Origin: Plasmopara viticola
Lineage: Eukaryota; Oomycota; Peronosporomycetes; Peronosporales; Peronosporaceae
Length of the DNA stretch: 64,000 nt
NCBI GenBank assembly: GCA_001695595.3
Contig: MBPM02000018.1
Span: 558,001-622,000, forward strand
Direction of reading: 5' to 3'
Shown piece after piece: positions 1 to 11,644 of the stretch. A model generated the notes under the pieces. That model was not told where the DNA came from. It did not search any database and saw nothing but the letters and a program-made list of their open reading frames with translations. Every line of letters begins with the position of its first letter. Position 1 is the first letter of the stretch. The position numbers were made by a program, and so were the translations under genes.

Positions 1-521
1 AAAAGAGCATCAAAGAGCCAACACTTTTCTCGTAATGATGACAATACTTCGTGCCTGGTACGAGATCAAACGTATGCCTAGTTTCATTACTAAGGTAGAC
101 TTCCGTTGAATATTTCTAAGGCATAGGGTTTAGCGTTGCTCATTGTTTTTTAAACTTGACGCATCGTACGTTATCTAGAATAACATCCTCGTCTTTAATA
201 GAGTTTGTGAATTTATTCTAGAAGTATTTTCTAACTTTATAACACCATTTCGTCTCTTGGCGCTAAAAAAAATGTTGAAGCTTACAATTCTTCGAGACTA
301 AACGCTCTGACATCATAAGCAGTGTCTTCAGCGACTACCAGTTGATTTGACAATCAAATGTTTGGAGAAGGCATCTATACTATACATGAAGTAGCTTGTG
401 ACCGTCAAGGATCGAACTCGTATCGCATTCACAATCTCTTCTAACGGTGCTTCATTTCCCGCTTTCGATGCCAATTTGTTACCCACATGTCGTTCTATGG
501 TTCGCATGGATGTCTTAATTT

Positions 522-620
522 TATATTGATGCCCTCATACACGTGTGTACACAATCAGCAGTTGATTGCCGCTCAATCAAGTGCTGATTGTGTACGCACG
601 TGTATGAGGGCATCAATATA
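522..620. repeat. Near-perfect 47-bp inverted repeat (hairpin) with 5-nt loop
   Basis: Arms at 522-568 and 574-620 are reverse complements with only two mismatches by eye, separated by the pentamer ccgct. Each outer end reads TATTGATGCC and each arm contains CACGTG. The hairpin sits in AT-rich non-coding DNA. Dropping the outermost bases leaves TTGATGCC ends flanked by TA on both sides, which would suit a miniature inverted-repeat element with a TA target duplication. That class assignment is inference; the palindrome is directly visible. Confidence 0.85.
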
Positions 621-1345
621 CATTTTATGAGTTTTTGTAGACTTGGGCGCGTCAGAAAATCGCACGCCGTTTAACAGCTGCAGCAATCAAAACAGGATGA
701 AAGATTGTCTGAGAGAAAGCAACTTATATAGTTTGATTTCATTTTATTTTGAAATAAAAAAAACTTGCTACAAGATTCGAGGACCTCAAAGCACGACGTC
801 ATTTCTTGTCCTTAAATTATGAGCATGTACGGTCTGATATTGGGCATGTCATGACTAGCAAAGTGCGCTCAATTGATTGGCTGGGAATGGCCACAATCGT
901 GCAACAGGCCTTTAGTCGGTAGTTGTTCCACCCCTATTGTGCGTGCGGTCCAAATTGTTGGAAGCCTAAGCATAGACAGGGCCGATCGAGATATCGAATA
1001 CATCCTAGGTGCTGACCTCTTTTCGAAGACAGACGTGACGGCTTTTTAAATTTGCTTAGCAAGTATTATAAGTTCTCTAGCAGCATCGAACGTCAAAGAT
1101 GCTAGAGATCTAAAATGTGAGTCGCTTAACTCCACAGGTGAACAGCATAGAGCCACCAACTGAGGGTAGCAAGGTCTCGTAAGTTATTTTGTAGTAATAT
1201 TTGATGCGGCTCTAAAAGTGCGGGCATAGCCGCCGTCACACTGGAAAAAAATACTCCTTCTTTATCTAAGCTCTGCTCTTAGATCACGCGAGATATACCC
1301 TCAGCAGAGCTTTTGCTGCGCGAAAGGCAGATAGCAATAACAAAG

Positions 1346-1510
1346 TGTATAATCATTTTTTGGAGCGCTAAGACGCTCAACGGCCAAATATACGTCCTTT
1401 AAATCTATTCAGACATGCACAGACGCAAAAATTACACAACGAAGGGTATAATCATTCTTTTGGAGTGCTAAGATACTGTACAGCCACAGATAGGTCCTTT
1501 CTATTTATCT
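1346..1510 (+). repeat. Diverged direct repeat, unit about 99 bp
   Basis: The stretch starting gtataatcattttttggag at about 1347 recurs at about 1446 with substitutions. The shared order is gtataatcatt, ttggag[c/t]gctaaga, cagcca or cggcca, then ggtccttt or cgtccttt. This is two copies of a unit of roughly 99 bp in non-coding DNA, probably an old local duplication. Confidence 0.6.
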
Positions 1511-3219
1511 ATATCCAAACGTGTTAAGTTTGACGCGATAAAGCGTTGTAATGCCTGGCATTTTGGCCTACATCAACCGGAAACCATCTTGCTCCTTTCT
1601 ACCGCTAAACCCATACTGATTTTTTTTACAGAGCGGCATCTTGTCCCAAAAGCTTAGCTTTAAAAAACACGTAGCACTTCGTCCACTGTACAAGCGATTT
1701 CAGCCACGAAGCCTGCTTATGAGAATTTTCGCTACCAACTTCTTCCTGCTCCTTTTTGTCCCCATTTTAACCACTACAATAACAAAAACATTCCAGGTCG
1801 AGTTTTTCATCGAGAACCGATGAATGTGTCTGTCTTGTTGGACGAGACCTCTCGCATATTGAGCGAGTCTGACGTACCTAGTGGAGCGAACCCCTAGTCG
1901 ATGATGTCGTAAACGTAGCGTTGTGGTTGAATTGAGGCTTCAACACAGTCTCAGCGGACAAAGTTCCCGGCGTTACCGAAGCGCATGCGGCGCACCTCGT
2001 CATATTTATCGCTTAAGGTGTCTTTGAACCATCGAGCAAAGGAGACTTATAAACTGGTGAGTTTTTCAAGGTTTGCCGTCTACGATACATACATAGCCTT
2101 TTTGGTGAGTGCAGCCTTTGCAGGCATTATATTTCTATGCAAGGGTAGACTTTGTAATAGGCGCGGCCTTAGACACAGGCTACTTGTGGAAGCCGAAACG
2201 ACCTTCTTTAAAGCTGACTTGGTCATCGTGATTTGGCTCAGCCAACCGATGATTCCTATTTTGACCAAACCAACTTTTTGAATAGTATAATCTATAGTTG
2301 ATTATAGCTTTAAAATCTCTCCAATTGAACGTGATCCAAGTCCTAGTGGGGGAGATGTGGCGAGCTGTTACATGAAGCTGAGCTTTGTGGTACGTTTAAA
2401 GAATAGTGGCTTCTAATGCACGACCGGCAGTTATACTACGAGATATACCAAACTTCCTGCCTAAATTGTGTTTCGCTTAGGAATGAAAACATTGTATTTA
2501 ACAAATGAGTCCTCAAACCGCAATCTTTTGCACACGTTTATCTCTATAAGATGACAGAGATAAATATACGCAAGATGTTATTGCAGAAAAAGTAGCGTTC
2601 AAGGAGCACTAACGCTAGTGCCAAGCGTCAAGAACTCCATACTCTACGAAGCTGTGCAAAGGCGCGAGTCGTGTGCTGCCAACATCTGAAATTCGATACC
2701 AAATCGAACAGTACTGCTAAATGTTACCAAGCTCTGCTATTATTTTCCGCTGCGATATATGCAGAAGGCTAAAGCAAGCATAATGTAGTTTAAAAGAAGT
2801 TAAGGAGGTTAATGTGCTGATGACATCGTCGGTGTACTGTGAAGTTTTTTTGCACATAAAGATTGTTATAAAGGCTGTGAAGCGCAGATATGACTACGAA
2901 TGGGCGATGCAGCTTACCCGACAGATTGCTGAAAATGTGTTTGTGCCAACCAACCCAACGTTTATCACTGATTAGTACCGAATCACATGTATGGATTACT
3001 TGTCGATGCAATGATCAAGAAATCAAGTATAAGTTTGGATACCTACTCACTTATAGAAGCCTCACAAATGGTGCTAGCAGCGATCCGTGTAAAGAAAAAA
3101 ATCACTATAAATAACTTGTATATCAAAACTTCACTGCATTTGATGTAAACGAATACAGTGTTGCTGATATTGACTCCCATTACTCCTTTTTTAGGATAAT
3201 GTTAATCTTTAAACCGTAT

Positions 3220-3536
3220 TGTCTCGGAAAAAGTTGAGGTGACGAACTCCTTCCAAGCGCGGGGGCTAAATGCTCGCGCGCTTCGGGCAGGTGCTCTCGG
3301 GCATCTGCAGGTCTCTAACGAGTCTCACCCTCGACGCGACGGTCTCCAGCACCAGAGCGCCACCTGGGCTCTTACCAAGTCAGAGCTCCATCCCCGGTTC
3401 TGGATGCACTGCCCGCCGAACGAGACCCGACGTATGCGAACACCACTTTATGCCGTGGACTAGCCTAGCCAGACTGAGCCTAGCACGTGCATAACTTGGC
3501 AACGCGATAACGTAGCACATTGCATTACATTGCAAT
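3220..3536 (+). mobile_element. Dispersed ~320-bp short retroelement, copy 1
   Basis: This is a GC-rich unit beginning TGTCTCGGAAAA and ending in a variable A/T/C tail (cattgcattacattgcaat). The same unit is at 11217-11543 (plus) and 50600-50925 (minus). CCGTAT occurs immediately before it (3214-3219) and again at 3537-3542, consistent with a target-site duplication. Compared with the other two copies it lacks about 25 bp after the ccaagtcag motif, near 3390. It carries no coding capacity. The variable simple-sequence tail suggests a SINE, while TG...CA ends would fit a solo LTR or TRIM; I cannot decide between them. Confidence 0.75.
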
Positions 3537-4496
3537 CCGTATTCAGTTATTATTTTAAGTCCGAGTTAAAATGCACTGTGAATTTTGGCAAGGCTAGTAC
3601 TTGTTCAGACGATTTTTTTCAGATCACTGCCCTCCATAAGTCTTCATCATCTAGGGTGCAAAGATGTTTTTTTTGCGTCGATGACTTCGAATTACGATTG
3701 AGACGCAAGTACGTAAGCAAAACGCCAGGGGGACTAAAGCCTTTATGGTGTGTGTGTGACCGTGGATCCACGAACTCAGCCAGCCGATCAAATTGCTGGA
3801 CTGATCCTGTGACGCGGTCAAGAAGTGTTTCATCGCATTTGTGCAAAACTTGCTTTGGCTAACGGTGCTCACACCCTTTTAATTTTCTTCGAGGTTAGCT
3901 TCTTACACGCGGCGTCGACAATTTGCTTGATAATGCTATTGTGCTGGTCAGTCTATTTCCTTGCGTTTTGATTTTTTTCTCCAGTAGCACCGAAAATTAG
4001 CTTTGTCAGACAGCGCAGCCTCGAAAAAAAGATAATCAGCTTGAGCTTTTGAACAGGTACATGGTCTAAAGAGGATGTTTGTGAGCAGAGGAGAAGTTAT
4101 AAATTTTGTATGGTCAGAGAAGCGATTGCAACAATCAAAGCCGACTGAGTGCGATTGTAGTCTTCAATTTTTTCCCAAGTACACAGCTATGCGTTTGTCG
4201 GACACGCCACTGATATCAAGTATGTTTAAACCAAGCTATTTGCAACGTCAGACAAACGTTATATGTATTCAAAGAAGACCGAAGCAATGTTATCAAACGA
4301 TTTAAAATCACCGCAATCAAAAAAGACGACAACATCACAAGTGGTCTTGTTTCCAAACAATATATTGTCAACATCCAGCTTTTTTCAGAGATACTACCCA
4401 TTTTAGCTTACCTTATAGGTCGGGCTATTTATACTGTGGCGCAATACATTTTAAGACACAGCACACTTACATCCGTGGCTAAAATTGTATCAAGTT

Positions 4497-6644
4497 TCAC
4501 CTTTCCACGCCGTTAATCGTCGACTGGCTCTCTAGTAATTTCGATGCTTGAAACTCCAACACTCGATTTACTCCTTGAACGAGAATCGCCATGAGTGCAT
4601 ATTGAGATTCCGAGACATCGCGCGATTTGTTCATTTGTACACAGCAAAATGTGCCAACTGTTGTACTGCTTTTGCTGCCCGGGCGCGTTACTTGAACCGG
4701 AAACCCAAAGTAAAAGCGCAAGCCATTCTGTCGCACTAAATCAATCGCCGCAAAGCGCACGTCTGCTTCCGGGTAATTCAACAACAGCGGCTTTCCAGTC
4801 ATCATAGTGTAGCTACAGATGGCTTGAGGACGAGAGAGCTCAAAATGTCGCCAAACAGGATCTGTTGACGCTACAACGTAACACTTGTCTGCGTCGAATA
4901 TAGTAATTGCGACAGCATCGCATTGGAGTTCTGCGAGCGCAATGTTACACAGCAGCTCCAGATCAGGGAGATCCATGACGCGCGAAATGATGTTCGGGTG
5001 CAGTTTGAGCCATCGCAACCGCTCGTTTTCATCCGGTGGAACTGGAAAACGCGATACAAATGAAACACTTTCATCATTTTCCGTAATTTGCGCGTCCTCG
5101 GTGTCTTCACTATCGTCCGTGTCGTCCAAGTGTTTAACCTGATAGTCTTGCAAATCAGTGTATTGCAGCGCGTATTCGCGCCCTGTTGAATCTGCCAATA
5201 CAGGACGCTCGTCGTCCGTAGAAGTCACTGGCCCTTCTGGCGTCACTTCTGGGTTCACGTTTGGCATATCAATCTCGTTTGCAAATCCTTGCTCCTTCGC
5301 CAAACGACCCAGACTCTTGGTCAGCTCAGCAGAGTTGGCACGAAGAGTACTATTGTTCTCCTGGTTGGGACTAAGAAGATGCTTGATCACTCGAACAATC
5401 ACCGGTTTCTCGTCCTTCGAAGCAGTGGCAAGCACTTGACTAAGCTTCCGCGCAATCACTGCACTGGGCGGATCGGCATCGGGACTATCAGGCTGGATTG
5501 TACTCGTCTGGGACGAACTACCATCCCACACACTAAACCTATCATAGTCGGCGTCATCCACGCGCAGCATACAGTGTTCACACAAGTAAACAGGTTGTTG
5601 ATTAGACACGTCGCTCTTGCTCGATAGACCCAGCGATTCCGACGAGATCGAGCCTTTTCCAACCGTGCACACACAACGAGCGCAGACAAGAAAAGCGCAG
5701 AGCTGACAGCGCTGGGGACCCTGTGCTTCCGTCACTTTACTTTTCTTCAGCTTAAAGCTCCCCGATGGACTTTTTTTCAAACTGACACGCCGCGTGCAGC
5801 ACACGCACCGAGTGTTACTGGGCTGTACTTTTCGCAAATCCGCAAATACTTGGGCACTGAGTCGGCGTCGACGCACGGCCGTGTTATACTGCTGGAGGCT
5901 ACGCGCAAATTGGACGGCACGGGCCAAGACGACTCCATTTGACGCCCCGTCGGTTTCTTTTCGGTGTTTCGCCATTGTGAGCCACCGAAGCGGAGAGCGT
6001 CGCGTCGCGCTGGATGGGAGCGCCACGTTGGCACAAAACGTGACGCGAACGGCTCGTTTCGTGCGCCCTTGCTTTGCTCTTCCAACGGGTTCAGGGGTCA
6101 CGACGTAGAGCGCCGACATGCCTTGGAGATGCGTGACATATGGTGTTTGCGCCTTGCCCGTCAAGACATCGTCTGGGTGTAACGACGCCAACGTAACGGT
6201 AAACCCATCTCCGTCTTTGCTCTGACGCGATGGCTCGAGCGGCTTGACGGCGTTTACAAAACACAATTGTTCGTTCCGCGCCAAGATGTGGCGCTTGACA
6301 AATGTAACGGTTCGCACTGACAAGTTTTGTGTCGTGACCTTGTCGTTGGCATTGTGGACGATCGTGCCATAGATAAAGTCTTGCCCCACGAGCTCGCGCA
6401 TGATGCTGGCGTAACGGTCATTCGTGGGTGGGACCAACAGCGTCTCCATCTCTTTGAGCGAGCACTCGATGATACATGTTGCCGTGACGGCAGTCCCGTC
6501 AATGGACCGCTCGGTCATCACGCCTGTGGCCTCGGACCGTCGATACAGAAGCGCGTCCACATCGATTCGGGCCGCTGCCTGAGTTGCCACTTCAGCCAAC
6601 CGACGGTCACTCGGGCGCACGTACCGGCGCTCCTCGACAATCAT
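4497..6644 (-). CDS. START-like / FYVE-like zinc finger / GAF domain protein (715 aa), paralogue A
   Basis: This belongs to a protein family that is greatly expanded in oomycetes. An N-terminal START-like lipid-binding region (roughly residues 20-240) is followed by a FYVE/RING-like Cys-rich zinc finger (about 280-360, with CVCC, CQLC, CARC and CEHC pairs), an acidic low-complexity linker, and a C-terminal GAF domain (about 553-700). The family is assumed to bind membrane lipid or small ligands; no member's substrate is read here. The frame is open to an ATG at 6770, but I prefer the ATG at 6644. The paralogue at 11645-13693 has no similar 42-residue extension, and the extra stretch contains TATATA and an oomycete Inr-like TTCATTCACCA near 6690-6702, so it looks like promoter. 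The gene is a single exon and is isolated in repeat DNA. The acidic run between zinc finger and GAF is not matched in the paralogue. Confidence 0.85.
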   Translation of the reverse strand: MIVEERRYVRPSDRRLAEVATQAAARIDVDALLYRRSEATGVMTERSIDGTAVTATCIIECSLKEMETLLVPPTNDRYASIMRELVGQDFIYGTIVHNANDKVTTQNLSVRTVTFVKRHILARNEQLCFVNAVKPLEPSRQSKDGDGFTVTLASLHPDDVLTGKAQTPYVTHLQGMSALYVVTPEPVGRAKQGRTKRAVRVTFCANVALPSSATRRSPLRWLTMAKHRKETDGASNGVVLARAVQFARSLQQYNTAVRRRRLSAQVFADLRKVQPSNTRCVCCTRRVSLKKSPSGSFKLKKSKVTEAQGPQRCQLCAFLVCARCVCTVGKGSISSESLGLSSKSDVSNQQPVYLCEHCMLRVDDADYDRFSVWDGSSSQTSTIQPDSPDADPPSAVIARKLSQVLATASKDEKPVIVRVIKHLLSPNQENNSTLRANSAELTKSLGRLAKEQGFANEIDMPNVNPEVTPEGPVTSTDDERPVLADSTGREYALQYTDLQDYQVKHLDDTDDSEDTEDAQITENDESVSFVSRFPVPPDENERLRWLKLHPNIISRVMDLPDLELLCNIALAELQCDAVAITIFDADKCYVVASTDPVWRHFELSRPQAICSYTMMTGKPLLLNYPEADVRFAAIDLVRQNGLRFYFGFPVQVTRPGSKSSTTVGTFCCVQMNKSRDVSESQYALMAILVQGVNRVLEFQASKLLESQSTINGVER

Positions 6645-6685
6645 TCGTACTGCACGAGTCAAAATTCGAAGTACGCTCGCTCTTG

Positions 6686-6702
6686 CACTTGGTGAATGAA
6701 GA
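6686..6702 (-). promoter_or_regulatory. Putative oomycete Inr-type core promoter of the FYVE/GAF gene
   Basis: On the minus strand TTCATTCACCAAGTGC resembles the oomycete initiator consensus (GCTCATTYYNCAWTTT class). It lies about 45-55 nt upstream of the preferred ATG at 6644, with TATATA a little further upstream (near 6724-6730). The match is partial and made by eye. Confidence 0.35.
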
Positions 6703-6770
6703 TCGATAGCCAGGTAGGTATTGTATATATGGTGGGAAATCAGGAGAGATGGGAACTCGCGAAAGTACAT

Positions 6771-9700
6771 AAACCAAAAGGCTTGGTTGTCGAAATGTAC
6801 TGAAAAGACCTGGTAGGATTTGAATCATGTTTTAAAGACTCAAGTGCCCATTTTCTCTTACGACTCCGTTATTTAAAGACCCTGCATCCAAAGTCCTTGC
6901 AACTCTCTTGCAACGACACGAATATGCAGATTCGGTGATTTGCCCGGGTACTACTTGCTTGCTACTTACTGAAGCTACCAGAGAATGCCGCACTTTTCAC
7001 CTCTATATACCAGTCTTATCTATAATAAAAGGGTACTAGTTTATACAGGAAAAAGAAGTCCGCGCTCATTATCGCCAGTACGATATTCAGCAAGTAGGAC
7101 TCAGGCAATTCGAGCCAGTAGCGACTAACGCTCGCGTGAGCGGATTTTGTTTACAGCTGCTACAACGCTTTCTATAAACACACAAACGTACAGCTTTTTT
7201 GCTCTTTGATGACGCAACATTTTGGACGGCTGCTAAATTGTTGAAATGAAATTTCTGCGTGCTCAAACTGAACGGCGCGCTTTATTTCAAGCACACCTTT
7301 GAAATAATTGCAAAGTGCACTTTGCTTCTTCTTCACTACAATTACATGCAAATATTAGTAGTGGTATCGCTCCACGTGACGAAACCTTTGGATCGCAACT
7401 TCCACAAATTTTTGAATTTGTGGGTCGTGTCGACCTGTCATCACAAAAAAAGACGTGATACTGCTTCAAAGAGTCCAACTAAGCAACATTGGCTACCACA
7501 AATAAAAATATTGATAGGCGCTCGTGCCTGCAGGATGAGAAGAGGAATGAATGTATTAAAAGAACCAAAAGCGGACTCTATTTGTTCAATTGTACGATAA
7601 AACATCGCAGAATTTGAATAGACCGTCTTCGCACCAACGTCGGGAGCAAAATGTGATACCTTTTCTCCGTTAGACTAAAATGCACAATTCAAATATACAT
7701 GTCGCAGTGTACAAACCCAGAAAGATGTAGGACAAACGTACCGTCTTTGCTTTTTTTGAGAATCGCGGCCTACTTTTGTCAACAATTAGTGACGCCACAA
7801 TAAGTTACTTCATGTCTCACTCATGGACATGTCGAGGCCGCTTACTGCAATTCTACAGTACAACAGAGTCGCAATCCACAATCCACTTCAAAGTTTGTTT
7901 GCCGTCTTCACGCATCTTTTGCGCACACCATATGCGCGTGCGTTTGACTCATACAACAATAAAAGACGCATGTTGTAACCAGAGCATTTGCAGCTCTTTC
8001 ACCTCGTCGAAGATTGTGCCTCGAACGGCGACACTTTGACACACGGCAAATATTTGTCCTGTGTGCTGGAACGATCTGCTGTAAGACTGTGCCAAAGTAG
8101 ATACGAAAATTCAAGGCTTGGTATATCTTCCCTTGATTCTTAGTTGCTATCGTGTGCCACGCGCCGCAAACAAGTATCACTCTGATTTGAAACCAAACTG
8201 GGTACCAGGACTGGGTAAAACTTTGTACAAATCGTCAGCTTAATTTCTCCCTAACTTGGAGCTAAGTATAATCTGTAAATTTACTGGCTTGATCACAAGT
8301 GCCGGGTCGCTGTACACTGAGACTGCAATTGCCGCCGTCATGAATTTCTTCACAGAGCCGCCAAACCTTTGCCGTCGCCTTAGCTCTTTGCTTCTACTCT
8401 AGGAACCTCTTGTATGCTTATTACGTCCTCGCCTCTCTGCTTCTGAAATCACGTCTACCAGACAGTTAGGGCTCAAATTATTGTATGTCGTCCCTACTTT
8501 TTGACAAGAATAAGTGCGCTAAGATTTTTTTGTCGAACACAACTCGATGCAATTGCCTTAGTCTTAAGTGTCGTGCAACTCTACAATCGAGATGTGGTAC
8601 GCAAAAGGACGCTGGGTCGAATCGGCTTATGTGCTGGAAACCTATGTCTACGTACACCTTGTAGATTGCGCCTACGAAAGTAAGGTACAATTCGATGGTG
8701 TTGCTTGGTTACTATACATGTGCTTCAAAACTTCTTTACAATCAAGTACTCTCGCCTGAAATTATAATGACGGCTGTTAACAAGACGCCACCAAGGCCAC
8801 CGCCATGTCCACCAATCAGCTTTGCAGCGCACTCTTAGCCATGAATTCCAACTAAAATACGTCTTGAGCTTTCAACCGACAAGAGCTCACCGAATAAGGA
8901 CCGCAAATGCTGCGCTTGCAACGAGATCTACGTTGTTTGCTGCCAAGACCTGTTAAACATGTGGATCCCGTTATTGTCAACTAAAGGCAAGATACAAACT
9001 TGTCTACACCGCGCTCGCGCCTTGGTTTGGAAATGCCTTCGCGATTACGCTCATGTTAGAGAAAGCTATACCGGACGATGCCTCTGAATACTTCACTCGG
9101 ACTGTGATGCCATCAATTATATATGGGAAGACATGTCGAATCAGAAGGTATCCATACTTGCGAGCTTTAATTCGAGCTTGATTGGCAGGAGCTTGTTTGT
9201 TTGCTGCCAGTTTTGCCCGGCTGCTACGCTTGGTAGCAGCCACTTCGCAAGCATATGTCTGTGCAATCTACCGATGTCGTTTGGCGGCACAAAAGAGTGA
9301 AGGAATGCTAACAGCAATCCTGCGATACTAATGCCTCATGAAGCACCTGATGTTGATAAAAGGCTTTTGAAGCATTAGGCACGAAAGTACAATATGCTTT
9401 TCTCTTAGCCCGCACTTCGCGACAACTCCAGCGAAGTCGCTGTAGCTTCTCCATTGTACATGTCTACAAAGCTAGAGGCTAGTCATTTACTACCAGCGGA
9501 CTGTCGTTCTGCGATCTATAAACCTCAACACCATTCTCGTATGGGATCGGATTCCCAAGCAGTGCAAGATATGGCCCAGTGCTTTGAACCTTGGCGACGG
9601 CAAGCATTGTTCTGTTTAAGTCAACCGGTGAAGTGTTTGACATCAGGACATCGGGCCCACAATTTTTTTTGAGACTTGAATTGAAAAGTTTCTTTTTGCT

Positions 9701-11216
9701 TCACAAGAGCCGGCTCTGGTGGATTTGCACAGAAGCCGATGTGTGAGCCGCAGACCACGCTGGACGTTTTGGTAAACGTAAAATGTCTTTTACTCAGCTT
9801 TAGTTATCCTTTATAGAAGCATCATGTGCCTTTAAGAGTAAGTTGTGTTTTAGACTTTTTGTTGCCCGTAACTGCACCTCAAACTAATCTTGCCTGAGCC
9901 AAATTATAATGGTTAGACTGTTTGCTTTCACAGCAAAACATCTGCGTGCGCTATCGAGGAGTAGCCGCTCGACTTTAGCATCTTTGCCTGCAATAAAGAA
10001 ATTGACTGTATGCCAAACGCATACGTCTTTTTAAAGGTTTCGATTCCGGTCGTGTAGGTCAACCCATAGTCGAGTCTGCGCAAATACATTGAATCTGCCA
10101 AGCTTGTATCTAGCGCAGAAACTATTTTCCGCAATATGTGACAGCCATCTTGCCATTCTTTGATCAATATCATTCATAGATAACTCAGAAGTCAGAATAT
10201 GCATTCAAAACTTTACAGGCGCGTTTTAAGCAACTCCTTGTCGTATATAGTGTAGCTCCGCTGGTTTTACGAGCTGCCTGGACCAATCATACCAAACATT
10301 TTTGTAAAGTCAACACAGGTCCTGCCACAAGCTTTTCTTGATGCTCTCGAAAATGTCCTGGTTTCAAGTTTTCCGCCATTTCCCAATGGCTCTTTTAAAA
10401 CGATCGGACATAGGCTTTACGAGACCTGCATAGGCAGCACTGCACTTGTGCAAATACTTAGCTAGTCAAACCAAAAACCTCTTTAGGCCTTTTGTTCACG
10501 ATTATCACTTCGTCAGCACGAAGTCATTTCTTGTCCCTACGATGAACAGTGAGACTTGATCTTGGCCATCTTGTAGTTTGAAAAGCACGAGATTTGGATC
10601 GATTGTCGGAATAAGGCCAAAAATGCTAGCTGCCTAGTGCGTACAACAAAGGTTTAGCGAGTCATATTTTGTCATACAGCCTCTACAAACAGAAGTTTAC
10701 ACCAATATCAGTATGGGTGGTATGGATGGCTCTGATATCTCCCTCAAGTGAAATGTGACGACGTCTTCTTGACCCTTATTAGCGGTTGGCCAAAATTTGC
10801 TAGAAGCACTGGAGCCAACGACATCGTTCTAGTTCGAGGTCACGTAATTATACATGTGGGAAACATCAAGCCACCAGCTGCGGGTAACAAAGTACGGCAA
10901 CTGAGGAACATAGGTCTGCAAGACGCAGTGCGTAATATTACTTCAAAAGTGAGTCGCAAATAATAAGTTAATGCGGATATTAGAATCCTGCAATCAAGTA
11001 ACGTAGACATGAGAACCCAGTTTCACATGTAAGTAGCACAGGAGCTTCTCAATGAGAGAGCAAAGATGCGATGCGAAATTGACACTACATATCACAAAGA
11101 CCCCGAGCCTGACAAAGCGACCTTTCCATTTGGTCGCTGTGATACGGCAAGTGCATTTTATCTATAGGTACTGCCAGAGATGTCCGTAGTTTGAATTTTA
11201 GATAACATGAAGCAAC
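6771..11216. other. Gene-free interval with old repeat debris
   Basis: No frame here looks like a conserved protein. Short frames such as the minus-strand one ending at 9004 lack an ATG. The region near 10380-10460 on the minus strand is similar at translated level to 15250-15310 (shared pattern VLxxQVSxxLCPI), so part of it is a degraded dispersed repeat. Otherwise I see nothing definable. Confidence 0.45.
10380..10460 (-). repeat. Degraded repeat shared with 15250-15310
   Basis: On the minus strand, translation of this stretch and of 15250-15310 share the pattern V-L-x-x-Q-V-S-x-x-L-C-P-I, with a stop codon interrupting this copy. Nucleotide similarity is visible as acgagacctgcataggcagc versus gcgagacttgtatagccagc. 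It is probably two relics of one transposable element whose class I cannot name. Confidence 0.45.
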
Positions 11217-11543
11217 TGTCTCGGAAAAGGTTGGGGTGACGCCCTCCTTCCAAGCGCGGGGAATAAATGCTCGCGCGCTTCGGTCGGTGCTTTCGGGCAT
11301 CTGCAGGTCTCTAACGAGTCTCACCCTCGACGCGACGGTCTCCAGCACCAGGGCGCCACCTGGGCTCTTACCAAGTCAGAAGTACACAAAATAATGGAAG
11401 ACCCTCACGGCCTCGGTGCTGGCTGCACTGCCCGCCGAACGAGACCCGACGTGTGCGGACACCACTCTATGCCGTGGACTAGCCATAGAGCCTAGCACGT
11501 GCATAACTTGGCAACGCGATAACGTAATACAATACAATACAAT
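11217..11543 (+). mobile_element. Dispersed ~320-bp short retroelement, copy 2
   Basis: Begins TGTCTCGGAAAAGG and ends in a (TACAA)n-type tail, aatacaatacaatacaat. It is close to copy 1 (3220-3536) and copy 3 (50600-50925) and includes the segment deleted from copy 1. I do not see a clear target duplication. It ends about 100 bp before the stop codon of the convergent FYVE/GAF gene at 11645, so it may lie in or near that gene's 3' region. Confidence 0.75.
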
Positions 11544-11644
11544 ATGTTCTGTTCTCACTAAACCTATAATCGAGATACACTATTTATTAAATGACAAAAT
11601 AAAATTGCTGGACTCTGACACTTAATCGTCGTACATTTCGACAC

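Larger units (their letters stand above)
1..4496. other. Gene-free, repeat-rich left flank
   Basis: I see no convincing coding sequence here. Open frames are short, mostly lack ATG starts and resemble nothing I recognise. Visible content is the hairpin at 522-620, a diverged direct repeat at 1346-1510, and a GC-rich dispersed element at 3220-3536. The 28-bp string beginning agcacgacgtcatttc near 790 recurs in slightly altered form near 10515, suggesting old shared repeat DNA. Confidence 0.5.

Noticed and set aside
330..480. Possible minus-strand tRNA (GTTCGATCC-like B-box near 410)
   Set aside because: The T-arm does not pair properly, no acceptor stem or anticodon arm can be drawn, and the spacing to an A-box is wrong.
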